Positions 36,959-45,586 of a stretch of 64,000 bases of DNA are shown in pieces. Below the pieces are notes generated by a model, which saw only the letters and a program-made list of their open reading frames with translations, made no database searches and was not told the origin of the DNA. A program made the translations under genes and the position numbers. Position 1 is the stretch's first letter. Each line of letters begins with the position of its first letter. Origin of the DNA: Campylobacter sp. (GTDB taxonomy: Bacteria > Campylobacterota > Campylobacteria > Campylobacterales > Campylobacteraceae). The stretch lies in NCBI RefSeq assembly GCF_019423325.1, contig NZ_JAHZBQ010000003.1:62001-126000 (forward strand), given 5' to 3'.

Positions 36959-37964
36959 GATCATCTTAGATCGCGACGCTTATGCGCACAATCTAGCGCA
37001 AATTGCCGCCAAAGTAGGTGGAGCGGAGCGAGTATTTTTGGTAGCCAAGGATAATTCATACGGTCATGGCTGTAGGATTTGCTGCGAGGAAGCGGCAAAG
37101 CTAGGCTTCGTACGCGCCGTAACGCGAAGTGCTGCGGAAGCTGCGCAGATCGCGGATTTATTTGATGAAATTTTAGTGCTCTCGCACATTCCGCGCGGGG
37201 ACGAGGATGAGCGTTTTTGCTACGCGGTAAATGATCTGAGCTACTTCTCGCGTCTTAAACGAGGGCTTAAAATTTATATCGCTGCAGATACTGCTATGCA
37301 CAGAAACGGCATCGCTGCGAACGAGCTAGATGAGGCGCTTAGGCTATGCAAGGCGGGCGGATTTAAGCTTCGTGGCTTTTTCACACACTTTCGCGCAAGC
37401 GACGAGCTAAGTGCAGATTTTTTCGCACAAAGGCAAAATTTCATAGAATTTAAGCGTATCGCGGGACAAAAAGCCGCCGCCGCGGGCTTTGAAAATTTAA
37501 AATTTCATTCGAGCAACTCCGCAGCTATCGAGCGAAGTGCGGGCTTTGAGGACGAATATGTGCGCGTAGGCATGGCGCAGTTCGGCTATCCGCAATTTGA
37601 CGAGAGCCTAAATTTACGCCCCGTGCTAAAGCTCTATGCCGATCTGATCAGCTCGCGCGTGTTAAAGAAAGGCGAGCGCGTGGGCTACGGCGCGAAATTT
37701 GAAGCGCCGCGCGATATGAGGATCGGCACCTACGATTTAGGCTATGCCGACGGGCTATTTCGCTACGACGGCGAGGACGAGCTAGCGCTTGCAAGCGGGC
37801 AAAGAATGCTCGGAAAAATGTCGATGGATAGTTTCTGCGCGGAATTCGGCGGCGAGCGAGTTTGCGTGCTGGACGACGCGCGAGCCTGGGCAAAGCGCTT
37901 CGGCACGATTGAATATGAAATTTTAGTCAAATTAAATTCCAACATCCCAAGGAGATTTCAATGA
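36951..37964 (+). CDS. alr: Alanine racemase
   Basis: The PLP-dependent enzyme makes D-alanine for peptidoglycan. The PLP lysine is Lys33 in FLVAKDNSYGHG, a variant of the common VVKANAYGHG. Other family landmarks are DTAMHRNGI (equivalent to DTGMNRLG), the HSSNSAA segment, YVRVGMAQFGY and MSMDSF near the C-terminus, with the RVGYGAKF segment that should carry the catalytic Tyr. At 337 residues it is shorter than the usual ~360-370, with a compact C-terminal beta domain. It overlaps its upstream and downstream neighbours by 8 and 4 nt. Confidence 0.9.
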   Translation: MSEIILDRDAYAHNLAQIAAKVGGAERVFLVAKDNSYGHGCRICCEEAAKLGFVRAVTRSAAEAAQIADLFDEILVLSHIPRGDEDERFCYAVNDLSYFSRLKRGLKIYIAADTAMHRNGIAANELDEALRLCKAGGFKLRGFFTHFRASDELSADFFAQRQNFIEFKRIAGQKAAAAGFENLKFHSSNSAAIERSAGFEDEYVRVGMAQFGYPQFDESLNLRPVLKLYADLISSRVLKKGERVGYGAKFEAPRDMRIGTYDLGYADGLFRYDGEDELALASGQRMLGKMSMDSFCAEFGGERVCVLDDARAWAKRFGTIEYEILVKLNSNIPRRFQ

Positions 37965-38674
37965 AAGAGCTGCAAGGAGAAAATAACGAGCGTATAGGTT
38001 ACGACGATAAAGGCTTATCTGCGCGAGGCGAGAGCTTTGGCGGAGGAGAGTATCCGCGCCAAAAAGGAGGGCTTCATATCTTAATCAAAGCTCTAATCGT
38101 CTTAGTGATTGCAGCGATTGCGTTTGCGATATTTGCAGTGCCGGTTTACAACAAGCTCGTAAGCAAAGATGAAGAAGTTAAGGCTGCGTGGAGCCAGGTA
38201 CAAAACCAATATCAGCGCCGCGCCGATTTGATTCCAAATTTCGTAGAAACCGTCAAGGGCTACGCTAGCCATGAAAAAGATACCTTAGAAGGCGTTATAA
38301 ATGCCCGCGCTAAGGCAACCGCTGTCAATATCAATGCAGAAAGCTTAGCGCAAAATCCGGAAGCGTTTGCGAAATTTAACGGCGCCCAAGGTGAGCTTAG
38401 CTCAGCCCTATCACGCTTGATGCTGGTAGTCGAGCGTTATCCGGATCTTAAGGCAAATCAGAATTTCGCCGAGCTGCAAAATCAGCTCGAAGGCACGGAA
38501 AATCGCATCGCCGTAGCGCGCAAGGACTACATCGCTTCGGTGCAGGAATACAACAAGCTAATTAGGACCTTTCCTACAAACATCATCGCGCGCATCGTAG
38601 GACTAGGCGGCGCCAAACCTAGCTTTAGCGCTGATGGCTCAAGCCAAAAAGCCCCTAGCGTTTCGTTTAAATAA
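37961..38674 (+). CDS. lemA: LemA family protein
   Basis: The 237-residue protein has one N-terminal membrane helix at about residues 42-64 and the typical LemA helical domain (YNKLVSKDEEVKAAWSQVQNQYQRRADLIPNFVETVKGYASHE ... NRIAVARKDYIASVQEYNKLIRTFP). Before the helix is an unusual ~40-residue Gly/Glu-rich cytoplasmic extension. LemA proteins are membrane proteins of uncertain function, commonly next to TPM-domain genes as here. AAGGAG precedes the ATG; it overlaps alr by 4 nt and is followed by two TPM genes 15 nt later. Confidence 0.93.
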   Translation: MKELQGENNERIGYDDKGLSARGESFGGGEYPRQKGGLHILIKALIVLVIAAIAFAIFAVPVYNKLVSKDEEVKAAWSQVQNQYQRRADLIPNFVETVKGYASHEKDTLEGVINARAKATAVNINAESLAQNPEAFAKFNGAQGELSSALSRLMLVVERYPDLKANQNFAELQNQLEGTENRIAVARKDYIASVQEYNKLIRTFPTNIIARIVGLGGAKPSFSADGSSQKAPSVSFK

Positions 38675-38689
38675 CGCTAAAGGCGGCAA

Positions 38690-39283
38690 ATGCTAAACGA
38701 GCAGTGTAAGCAAAGAATCCATGAGCTAATCACGAAAGCCGAAGCCGCAAGCGGTGCGCAGATCGTCTGCGTGGTCGCGGGCGAAGCAAGCGAGGACTGC
38801 GAAGCTAGCTATAGCGCGGCGGCAGTGACGGCGTTTGCGATCGGCATCGTTATGTGCTTCGTGCCGCAAATAAGCAAAGCTGAGCTACTGCAGATCGTAG
38901 CACTCAGCTTCATAGCGATTAAAGCTCTGCTAGCTAAATGTCCCGCGCTTTTAACTCTAATCACGCCTAAATCTCGCAGACTTCGGCTCTCAGGCGAGTT
39001 TGCGATGCTAAAATTTTACGAGCGCTACGGTAGTGTAAAAGAAGCGATAATGTTTTGCGTATGCGTCCGCGAACGCTGCGCTCATATCATCTGCGGCGCG
39101 CGAGTGGCGGAGTTTATCTCTAAGGTTGAGTTTGAACGTATCACGACAGAATTTAACCCCAGCACGCAAGGCCTTGAGCCTGCCGTTTTAAAGGCGATGG
39201 ACGCGCTGTGCGAGCTAGCCATGCGAGTGCCTAAAGATAGCGAAAATAACGAGATAGAAGAGACCTTGGTGGAGCTGCGATGA
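38690..39283 (+). CDS. TPM-domain membrane protein (short)
   Basis: The 197-residue protein has a short N-terminal helical part (CKQRIHELITKAEAASGAQIVCVVAGE), two hydrophobic segments (about residues 48-63 and 65-86) and a C-terminal part resembling half of a TPM (DUF477) domain (KEAIMFCVCVRERCAHIICGARVAEFI). Many LemA neighbours encode two TPM proteins, one large with a Gly-rich tail and one small such as this. The start lies 15 nt after lemA; it overlaps the next TPM gene by 4 nt. The function is unknown. Confidence 0.75.
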   Translation: MLNEQCKQRIHELITKAEAASGAQIVCVVAGEASEDCEASYSAAAVTAFAIGIVMCFVPQISKAELLQIVALSFIAIKALLAKCPALLTLITPKSRRLRLSGEFAMLKFYERYGSVKEAIMFCVCVRERCAHIICGARVAEFISKVEFERITTEFNPSTQGLEPAVLKAMDALCELAMRVPKDSENNEIEETLVELR

Positions 39284-40077
39284 GAGTGGCTTGGAGATTT
39301 GCTTTTGCCCTGATGGCGCTATTTGTAATAAGCGTCGCCGCACCTAGCGAGTATCTAGCCCATCCAAACGGCACCGCCGTAATTGATGAGGCTGGTATTT
39401 TACGCCCAGCCGCAAGAGAGAGCCTGAATGAAATTTTAACGACTTTCGATAAAAATTCCACAAACCAGATCATGCTCGTAAGCCTAAAATCGCTCGGTGG
39501 CTACTCTATCGAGGAAATCGGCGTAGAGCAGGCGCGCGCTCTTGGTATCGGGCAAAAAGGGCGTGACAACGGCGTACTGCTGCTTGTCGCTCCACACGAG
39601 CATAAAGTGCGTATCGAGGTCGGATACGGGCTAGAGGGCGTGCTAACCGATATGCGCGCCAAGCGTATCATCAGCAATAAAATTCTGCCCTATTTTAGGC
39701 AGGGAGATTACGAAAGTGGCGTCATTAGCGGGATTTCAGCGATCATCAGCACGATCGAAGGCGGCGATATAAAATTTGATCCCCTTAACGCCAACGCGCA
39801 GCAGGATCCGAGCAACAAGGACTTTGCGATCTTTATGGTGCTTTTTGCGGTCTTGCTTTTTGCGATACTGAGCCGCCGCGTGACGCGCCTCAGAAGAAGC
39901 GACGAGGATATAATCTCGAGTGCAGACATCATAAGCGAAATTGCGCGCTCATCGCGCATGAGAGGCGGCTCATCCGGAGATTTTGGCAGATTTGGAGGAA
40001 ATGGCGGTTTTCGCGGAGGTGGCTTCAGTGGGGGCGGCGGAAGCTTCGGCGGAGGCGGTGCTAGCGGGAGCTGGTAG
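39280..40077 (+). CDS. TPM-domain protein with Gly-rich tail (YgcG-like)
   Basis: The 265-residue protein has a signal peptide (about residues 1-20), an extracytoplasmic TPM domain (VIDEAGILRPAARESLNEIL ... NQIMLVSLKSLGGYSIEEIGVEQARALGIGQKGRDNGVLLLVAP ... RIEVGYGLEGVLTDMRAKRII), a membrane helix near residues 185-202 and a terminal glycine-rich tail (repeated GGG(F/G)S). This architecture is the YgcG type. Its partner is LemA two genes upstream. TPM proteins have been linked to envelope processes such as photosystem repair in plants and metal or stress responses in bacteria; the role here is unknown. Confidence 0.9.
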   Translation: MRVAWRFAFALMALFVISVAAPSEYLAHPNGTAVIDEAGILRPAARESLNEILTTFDKNSTNQIMLVSLKSLGGYSIEEIGVEQARALGIGQKGRDNGVLLLVAPHEHKVRIEVGYGLEGVLTDMRAKRIISNKILPYFRQGDYESGVISGISAIISTIEGGDIKFDPLNANAQQDPSNKDFAIFMVLFAVLLFAILSRRVTRLRRSDEDIISSADIISEIARSSRMRGGSSGDFGRFGGNGGFRGGGFSGGGGSFGGGGASGSW

Positions 40078-40160
40078 CTGCAGGAATTTCATAAAAATTC
40101 CAAATCGTAGAATTTTGTATAAATTTTAAAATCGCGGAATTTCTAAATTCGGCTACTTGC

Positions 40161-40338
40161 GTAGAAAAACAGCACGAGCGGCTTGTCGTTGCCCTCGATC
40201 TTTAGCGTGCGCTTGGAGAGGTCGAACTTGGAGGCGAGCGAGGTGCCGTCGCTGCTTAGATGGGCGCTTCCATCCGTCGCAACCTGCGAGCAGCAGCGCG
40301 AACACGGCGGCAGCAACTTTTAAATTTAAAAATTTCAT
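40161..40338 (-). pseudogene. Truncated, frameshifted copy of the tlpA-like gene
   Basis: About 178 nt match the first ~60 codons of the thioredoxin-fold lipoprotein gene at 18961-19455. The signal peptide and lipobox (KVAAAVFALLLAGCDGW) are intact, but an extra base after codon 24 (GATGGGCGCTTCC against GATGGTGCTTCC, plus-strand view) shifts the frame, and homology stops before the CGAC active site. It cannot encode a working thioredoxin. The duplicated segment also carries the parental leader. Confidence 0.85.
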
Positions 40339-40403
40339 AATCTGAAATCCGTCCTTAAATCTGCTTTTAAAACTGCTAAATTCGCTTTTAAATTTGCGTT
40401 TGA

Positions 40404-40598
40404 AATTTTAAAATTCACGGCGCGATCCCTATTGGAATTTATATCATAATCTGCGTTAGAAATTATGTCGCGATCTGCACTAGGGCGTATGTCGTAGTAA
40501 GTCATACTTTGGTTTATGCCGTGATCCTTGACGAGATTTATGTCGTAATCCGCGCTAGAATTTATATCGCGGTATGCATTGAAATTTATGTTGCGATC
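40404..40598 (-). repeat. Degenerate tandem array, ~24-nt unit
   Basis: About eight imperfect 24-nt units (one of 27 nt) of the form GCGGATTACGACATAAATTC (minus-strand reading). Read as codons they give a repeating DRxINSxA pattern, but with no ribosome site. The parent locus at 19.5 kb has about three units, so the array expanded or contracted after duplication. The flanks (TTTGAAATTTTAAAAT..ACGGCGCGATCC and CTCGTAGCGTTTCGG) match between the loci. Confidence 0.7.
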
Positions 40599-40709
40599 TA
40601 TTATCGAGGCGTATGCCATAACCCACGCCGTAATCTGTGCTAAAAGTAAAATCTATATGCGCGACTTGCCTCGCAATTTGTACTCGTAGCGTTTCGGTTT
40701 TTAAAATTT

Positions 40710-41394
40710 AAGCGGTAAAGGCAATATATAAATTTACGTGGCGAATGGAGCTCGCACGATAAATTTTAAAATTTCGCGGCACGCAATCAAGCTCTGAAGA
40801 GCGAACTTTTAAATTTGATCGTCAAAGCGAACTTTAAATTTTCGCCAAAGCAAAGCGCATTTTAAATTTAACCGCCTAAGAAATCTAAAATTTATGAGCC
40901 GCGACAGTCTAAATTTAGCGCGCCGCAAAGTATCCGCGTAGTCTGTCCCGTGCAAGCTCAAATCTAAATTTACACGCAATCTCCGCAGCTCTAAAAGATA
41001 AAATTCTGCCCGTCTGTATCGAAAATATAAAATTCCGCGCTCATCAACGCCTATGCAATACGATTTTAGCCGTACCGCGCCCCCGTTAATGCGCTCTCTC
41101 AAACTTTCATATAACTTTGCTATACGATTTTACCCGCAATCTGCGGGCTACTCGTACGACAACGCGGGCTCCAATGGCCCGCGCGCGTATCGGCTACAAT
41201 CCAAAGCCAAATTTTGCCAGGATAAGACCGCGGCGAACCGAACCGTCCTGAAATTTTAAAGAATTTATCTAGCAAACGGGCGGCGGTCCGCGATGCTCGC
41301 TTATTAATTTTACGCGAGCGCGGCGGGCGAATTAGCTAAAATTTAGCGCTTTTGGTGTAGAATTCGAGCAAATTTCAATCCAAAGGTCATCAAA
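40710..41394. other. Intergenic region upstream of prs
   Basis: About 685 nt of AAATTT-rich DNA without a supported gene. A 97-codon minus-strand frame (40809-41102) is Arg/Leu-rich, lacks a ribosome site and is not called. The prs leader (TTTGGTGTAGAATTCGAGC, near 41349-41367) may contain a TAGAAT -10 box. Confidence 0.45.
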
Positions 41395-42324
41395 ATGCGC
41401 GGATATAAAATTTTCTCCGGCACCGCAAATCCCGAATTTGCCAAAAAAATCTCCAAATATCTCTCGCTACCGCTTAGCGAATGCGCGATCAAAACCTTCA
41501 GCGACGGCGAAATCAGCGTCCAGATCGGCGAGAGCGTGCGCGGTAAGGACGTCTTCGTCATCCAGCCCACATGCGCGCCCGCAAACTCCAATCTGATGGA
41601 GCTTTTGATCCTAACAGACGCGCTGAAGCGCTCCAGCGCGAACTCGATCACGGCGGTCGTGCCCTACTTCGGCTACGCTCGCCAAGACCGCAAGGCGGCC
41701 CCGCGCGTGCCGATCAGCGCGAAGCTCGTGGCAAATATGATGCAGACGGCAGGCATCGACCGCGTCGTCACGATGGATCTGCACGCGGGGCAGATACAGG
41801 GCTTTTTCGACGTGCCGGTCGATAACCTCTACGGCTCGCTGATATTTTTGGATTATCTGAAAGAGAAAAATTTAAAAAATCCGATCATCGCCAGCCCCGA
41901 CGTTGGCGGCGTCGCGCGCGCCAGAAGCTTCGCTAAAAAGCTCTCGCTCGATCTGGTGATCGTCGATAAGCGCCGCGAGGAGGCGAACAAAAGCGAGGTG
42001 ATGAACATCATCGGCGACGTCGCGGGCAAGGACGTGATCCTAATCGACGATATGATCGACACCGCGGGCACCATCGTCAAGGCCGCGGGCGCGTTTAAGG
42101 AACAGGGCGCGAAGAGCGTCAGCGCGTTTTGTACGCACGCCGTGCTGAGCGGCCCGGCATACGAGCGCATCGAAAGCGGCGCGCTAGACGGCCTCGTCGT
42201 GACCGACACAATCCCGCTAAAGCAGGAAAGCGACCGCATTAAGGTAATCAGCGTCGCTCCGCTTTTCGGCGAGGTCATCAGGCGCGTATATCACGACGAG
42301 AGCGTAAACAGCTTATTCAAATAA
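41395..42324 (+). CDS. prs: Ribose-phosphate pyrophosphokinase
   Basis: PRPP synthetase, feeding nucleotide, histidine and tryptophan synthesis, and the substrate pathway of phosphoribosyltransferases. The 309-residue protein is full length: IFSGTANPEFAKKIS start, FSDGEISVQIGESVRGKDVFVIQ, ATP-site PYFGYARQDRK, DLHAGQIQGFFDVPVDN, and the PRPP loop VILIDDMIDTAGTI. Monocistronic and flanked by long AT-word intergenic DNA on both sides. Confidence 0.97.
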   Translation: MRGYKIFSGTANPEFAKKISKYLSLPLSECAIKTFSDGEISVQIGESVRGKDVFVIQPTCAPANSNLMELLILTDALKRSSANSITAVVPYFGYARQDRKAAPRVPISAKLVANMMQTAGIDRVVTMDLHAGQIQGFFDVPVDNLYGSLIFLDYLKEKNLKNPIIASPDVGGVARARSFAKKLSLDLVIVDKRREEANKSEVMNIIGDVAGKDVILIDDMIDTAGTIVKAAGAFKEQGAKSVSAFCTHAVLSGPAYERIESGALDGLVVTDTIPLKQESDRIKVISVAPLFGEVIRRVYHDESVNSLFK

Positions 42325-43104
42325 AATTTTAAAATTTAAAACGCGGCGCGATTTGTTTTATACAGCCGTAGGAATGCGAACAATAGGTGTCTTATAATAA
42401 GAGATCACGGCTCAGCTGCAAGTCAAGCGCTTGCGCTTGTGAACTCTAAATTTGCAGCGTTGAGCTCGCTGTGATTTGACTATTGTGAATTTAACTGCGA
42501 CGCGAAATTTAGCTTCTATGCGGCAAATTTAGCTCTGCGCGACATTTACTCCGCGCGGCGGAAATTTTAACTGCAACCGCGAAGTAAATTTACCGCTTAA
42601 TCGGCCGTATTAAATTCCGAGAGACTGCGTTTTAAATTTGCCGTAAAATTTTCCATATATTTGATGAGATCGAACAACACCGCTAAGCTTTAAATTTATG
42701 ATAATTGCCGCGCATTCGCCATCTGTCTTGTGTGGCCGAGCTTCTGCAAAACTCGCATCCTCTAAATCGTACAAATCGCGCTTTTAAATTTCGCCGCGAA
42801 ATCCGCCGTCCGCGCCGGCAAGAATACACCTCGCCGATCGCATTTAATTTTGGCGTAGAATTTTTTATACTTTAGAGCATTGCAAGGATTTAAATGCCGC
42901 ACTTATCGAGCGCTCTGCCGCTTCTTGGCGACGGGCTATCGATATATCGGTAGCCCTCAAGCAATCCGCTTCTTTAAATTTTTACCGCTCAAACTCGCAG
43001 CGATTTTTTAAAATTCCGCGATTTAAAAGCTCGCGAGATGTCAAAAAATCATTTATGATTTAGCTAAATGGGCATCAATGCGTGCGTTGCGCCCAAATCG
43101 ACCG
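42325..43104. other. Long intergenic region, no gene recognised
   Basis: About 780 nt between prs and a convergent lipoprotein gene. The palindromic word AAATTTTAAAATTT immediately follows the prs stop and could act as a weak hairpin. Beyond it are AAATTT/GCGAAATTT phrases. I see no tRNA, ncRNA or coding region. Confidence 0.45.
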
Positions 43105-43623
43105 CTAAAATTTCTTTATAATCTCCATCAAATGCTTGACAAGAGCCGTAATTGCGGCATTTTCATAGCTATCATCCGTATTTTGCAACGCTATGGTTTT
43201 CATATTGCCGAAAAATCCCGGATCGTAATGCTCGATGTCATTTTGCACGTAGCTTCTTAAAATTTGGCCGTTTCTTACTAGTTTAACCTCATAAATAAAC
43301 TCTATGCCACCGATTCTATCGCTAGGAAACGGAGTAGCTTCGCCCGTAAAGCCCCTGTGGTGCTTTATTGTAATTTTAAGCTCATCGGTAGAGTTTTGAT
43401 CCAGCAGGTTCGCCTCTTTTAACGCCGCTAAAAGCTGCTCGTTGTACTTTTTCTCGACCGCCTCCGGCGATTGATAGATAAATTTTTTCGGATTATGGTT
43501 TTGGAAGTGTTGGTAGGTAATGCCCTTGAATTTATACGCGCTTGCGATCGGCACTTTCGGCTGAGTCTGTCCACAACCTGCGAAAAATAGCGCCGCAAAA
43601 AGCAAAGCTAGAAATTTTTTCAT
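43105..43623 (-). CDS. Hypothetical lipoprotein
   Basis: The 172-residue protein has a lipoprotein signal peptide (MKKFLALLFAALFFAGC, lipidated Cys17) and a mature domain of alternating strands and helices (YQSPEAVEKKYNEQLLAALKEANLL ... LKITIKHHRGFTGEATPFPSDRIGGIEFIYEVKLVRNGQILRSYVQ). This resembles the shape of other Campylobacter envelope lipoproteins related to the YajG-like gene at 7.4 kb (strand-helix-strand with a long C-terminal helix), but I cannot name the family. AAAGGAGAAA precedes the ATG. Confidence 0.75.
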   Translation of the reverse strand: MKKFLALLFAALFFAGCGQTQPKVPIASAYKFKGITYQHFQNHNPKKFIYQSPEAVEKKYNEQLLAALKEANLLDQNSTDELKITIKHHRGFTGEATPFPSDRIGGIEFIYEVKLVRNGQILRSYVQNDIEHYDPGFFGNMKTIALQNTDDSYENAAITALVKHLMEIIKKF

Positions 43624-43925
43624 TTTTTCTCCTTTAAAATTTTGTGCGATTATACAAAAACAGGGTTTAGCCCGGGCTAAATTTAGGATCTTTCGGCGCC
43701 GCTATGCGTTTAAATTTTGATAAATTTAAGAGGAAGCAAAAAAATTTTAACGAAACTCTGCGGCTAAATTTCAATCCTTTAAATTTGAAACCCATTTAAA
43801 TTCTAAAGCCTCTTCAAATTTAAAATTTAATCCGAATTTGATCTGAAATTTTATAAAATTTCACCGTTTTAAACGGGCTTTGAAAGCGCAAAAGAGTTTC
43901 GCAAGCCCGAAAGAAAGGAGGCTTT
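43624..43925. other. Intergenic region
   Basis: 302 nt between divergent genes, with AAATTTTGATAAATTT-type words. The right end carries a strong ribosome site AAAGGAGG (43914-43921) for the small protein. Confidence 0.4.
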
Positions 43926-44111
43926 ATGCCTACTTTTACTACCAAAGACTACAAAGCCGCCCTTCGCAGCCGCGGCGCACGAACCACGAGCGCAGGTGGA
44001 TTTAGCGTCAAAAACGACAACTCCTTCATCGTGATCTTCGTCATTGCGATGATGGTCTTTATATTTTTTTACGGCGTGTCGGCCGGCCTTGATTTAGATG
44101 AATTTTTTTAG
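43926..44111 (+). CDS. N-terminal part of a membrane protein split at a T7 tract
   Basis: The 61-codon frame has a strong ribosome site and a membrane helix (SFIVIFVIAMMVFIFFYGVSA). It stops (TAG 44109-44111) directly after seven T (44103-44109). One extra T would fuse it in frame with the 44108-44668 frame (DEFF then LGDGHGRGGGG ILGLLIAGVAWYQ), giving a single ~248-residue membrane protein. Either the gene is a real short protein, the tract is phase-variable or slips during translation, or the base count is an error. I favour one gene spanning both parts. Confidence 0.6.
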   Translation: MPTFTTKDYKAALRSRGARTTSAGGFSVKNDNSFIVIFVIAMMVFIFFYGVSAGLDLDEFF

Positions 44112-44152
44112 GCGACGGTCACGGTCGCGGCGGAGGCGGGATTTTAGGACTT

Positions 44153-44668
44153 TTGATCGCAGGCGTAGCTTGGTATCAAGGACGCGGCGGAGGCGGGCTG
44201 TTTAAATTTAGCGACCATGCGATCACCTTCGTTTCAAACGAGCGCAAGAGCGAAATTCTACTCTTTAATATCGACTACGTTAGGCTCACGCCAGGCTTTT
44301 TGCGCACCTGCACCGGCTACACGGCGCTTAGCCACTCCCGCTACGTAAAACACGAGCAGTTCTTTACATTTGGAATCGGATCGATCATCGTGCTGTGGCT
44401 AGTCGGTATCGCCATGAGCGAGCGCGTGGGGATGGCGTTCGTGATAATGGTCGTGGGCGTCGTGATCTTTATCTTCGCCAAGGCGCTCTCGTCGTGGCGG
44501 CTAAACGGCGACTTTCACGACATCTTGCTGCGCGACACCGTGCTGATCCGCGGCAAGGATCTAAACGACCGCGTGCTGTGGTTTGCGATCACGCCCGGTC
44601 GCAACGACCGCCGCAGGTTGCGCGCCTACTTCAAAGAGCATCTTGACTTCGACATCGACGGCGGCTGA
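44153..44668 (+). CDS. C-terminal part of the split membrane protein (TTG-start frame)
   Basis: The 171-codon frame from TTG 44153 has a Gly-rich start, a soluble strand-rich segment (FKFSDHAITFVSNERKSEILLFNIDYVRL), two adjacent membrane helices (about residues 75-90 and 95-110 from the TTG) and a basic C-terminal domain. The frame actually opens at 44102 (ATT), and the 17 codons before the TTG encode LGDGHGRGGGGILGLL, a natural continuation of the helix region upstream. No good ribosome site serves the TTG at proper spacing. The family was not recognised; I regard it as the second half of the gene starting at 43926. Confidence 0.6.
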   Translation: MIAGVAWYQGRGGGGLFKFSDHAITFVSNERKSEILLFNIDYVRLTPGFLRTCTGYTALSHSRYVKHEQFFTFGIGSIIVLWLVGIAMSERVGMAFVIMVVGVVIFIFAKALSSWRLNGDFHDILLRDTVLIRGKDLNDRVLWFAITPGRNDRRRLRAYFKEHLDFDIDGG

Positions 44669-44881
44669 TTTTGGTTTAAAATTTAGAGGCTTGGGCGCGG
44701 ATAGAGTAGCGGAATTTTACGGCGTAAAATTTAAAACAGAATTTCACTTGGCGGAATTCCGCGATGCAAATTCTACCGAGCAAAATTCCAAGGCGCAAAA
44801 TTCTACGATATAAAATTTGCAGGGCAAAATTTGGCGGCGTAAATTTCAAAGCCGCGAATGCACGGCGCGAGATTTACGGCT

Positions 44882-45586
44882 CTATACGGCAAACTTTACC
44901 TCGCTTAGCCGCTCCAAATTATCAAACGAAAATAGCGCATCATTTTTAAAATTCGCTACGATCTTGCCCGACGCTTCGCTAAATTTCGTGCCGTTTCTAA
45001 GCAAAAGCGCCCCCGATAAAACGGCGTGATTTAGCTGAAACGCGCCTATGTAATCGCGCGCCAAAGAGATGAGCTCGCTTGCGTTCATGCTGCTTACGAT
45101 CGTACCATCTGGCGCCACGCACTCGCCTGCCTCAAAAGCTACAAACACCGCTCCGCCTGCGTGCGGACAGCGGTAGTAACATACCGGTTCCTGCGATAAT
45201 CCGCACGCGATCGCGCTTAGAGCGTGGCCGTTTATCTCCGCGCTTAGTGCGAGCTTAGGCGTGCTAAGCTCGGCTAGCCCGTGCCGCAAGCCGAAGTCGC
45301 GCACATCTCGCGCAAGGGTGAGCAGCCGCTCATCAAGGCGGTTTATGTTTTCGTATCCCCACAGCCACGTGCGGCTGCTGCTTGCTTCGCTGCCAATATA
45401 CCAGATGGCGCGCGACGCATCATCGCCGAAACTGATCTCGCCGCGCTTTAGATCCACAGAGCGGCGCCTGCCCTTTACGATCAGCTTTGAGCCCATCTCT
45501 TGCACCCTTGCGCCGCAACCCAAACACGCCGAAAACAGATCAATAAAGCTGCTCTTATCCACGCCTAGGCGATCTAAAAATTTCAT
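44882..45586 (-). CDS. Hypothetical protein, DUF6882-like
   Basis: The 234-residue cytoplasmic protein (no signal peptide) has a Cys pair early (CLGC) and the stretch IWYIGSEASSSRTWLWGYENIN ... LDERLLTLARDVRDFGLRHGLAEL ... LSAIACGLSQEPVCYYRCPHAGGAVFVAF, resembling DUF6882 proteins, whose function is unknown. That assignment is from memory of the TWLW(A/G)xxN pattern and is tentative. The start ATG follows AAAGGAGT. Its 3' end lies close to AAATTT-rich repeat DNA; it is transcribed convergently with the split membrane protein. Confidence 0.65.
   Translation of the reverse strand: MKFLDRLGVDKSSFIDLFSACLGCGARVQEMGSKLIVKGRRRSVDLKRGEISFGDDASRAIWYIGSEASSSRTWLWGYENINRLDERLLTLARDVRDFGLRHGLAELSTPKLALSAEINGHALSAIACGLSQEPVCYYRCPHAGGAVFVAFEAGECVAPDGTIVSSMNASELISLARDYIGAFQLNHAVLSGALLLRNGTKFSEASGKIVANFKNDALFSFDNLERLSEVKFAV

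Noticed and set aside
40335..40619. 94-codon minus-strand frame through the 24-nt array
   Set aside because: The repeating peptide follows directly from the tandem array; no ribosome site and no conserved protein context.
40809..41102. 97-codon minus-strand frame upstream of prs
   Set aside because: No ribosome site, Arg/Leu-rich composition typical of antisense of AAATTT/GCG words.
42325..43104. Possible RNA gene in the long gap after prs
   Set aside because: I looked for tRNA-like TPsiC/anticodon arms and stable stems and found only the palindromic AAATTT words.
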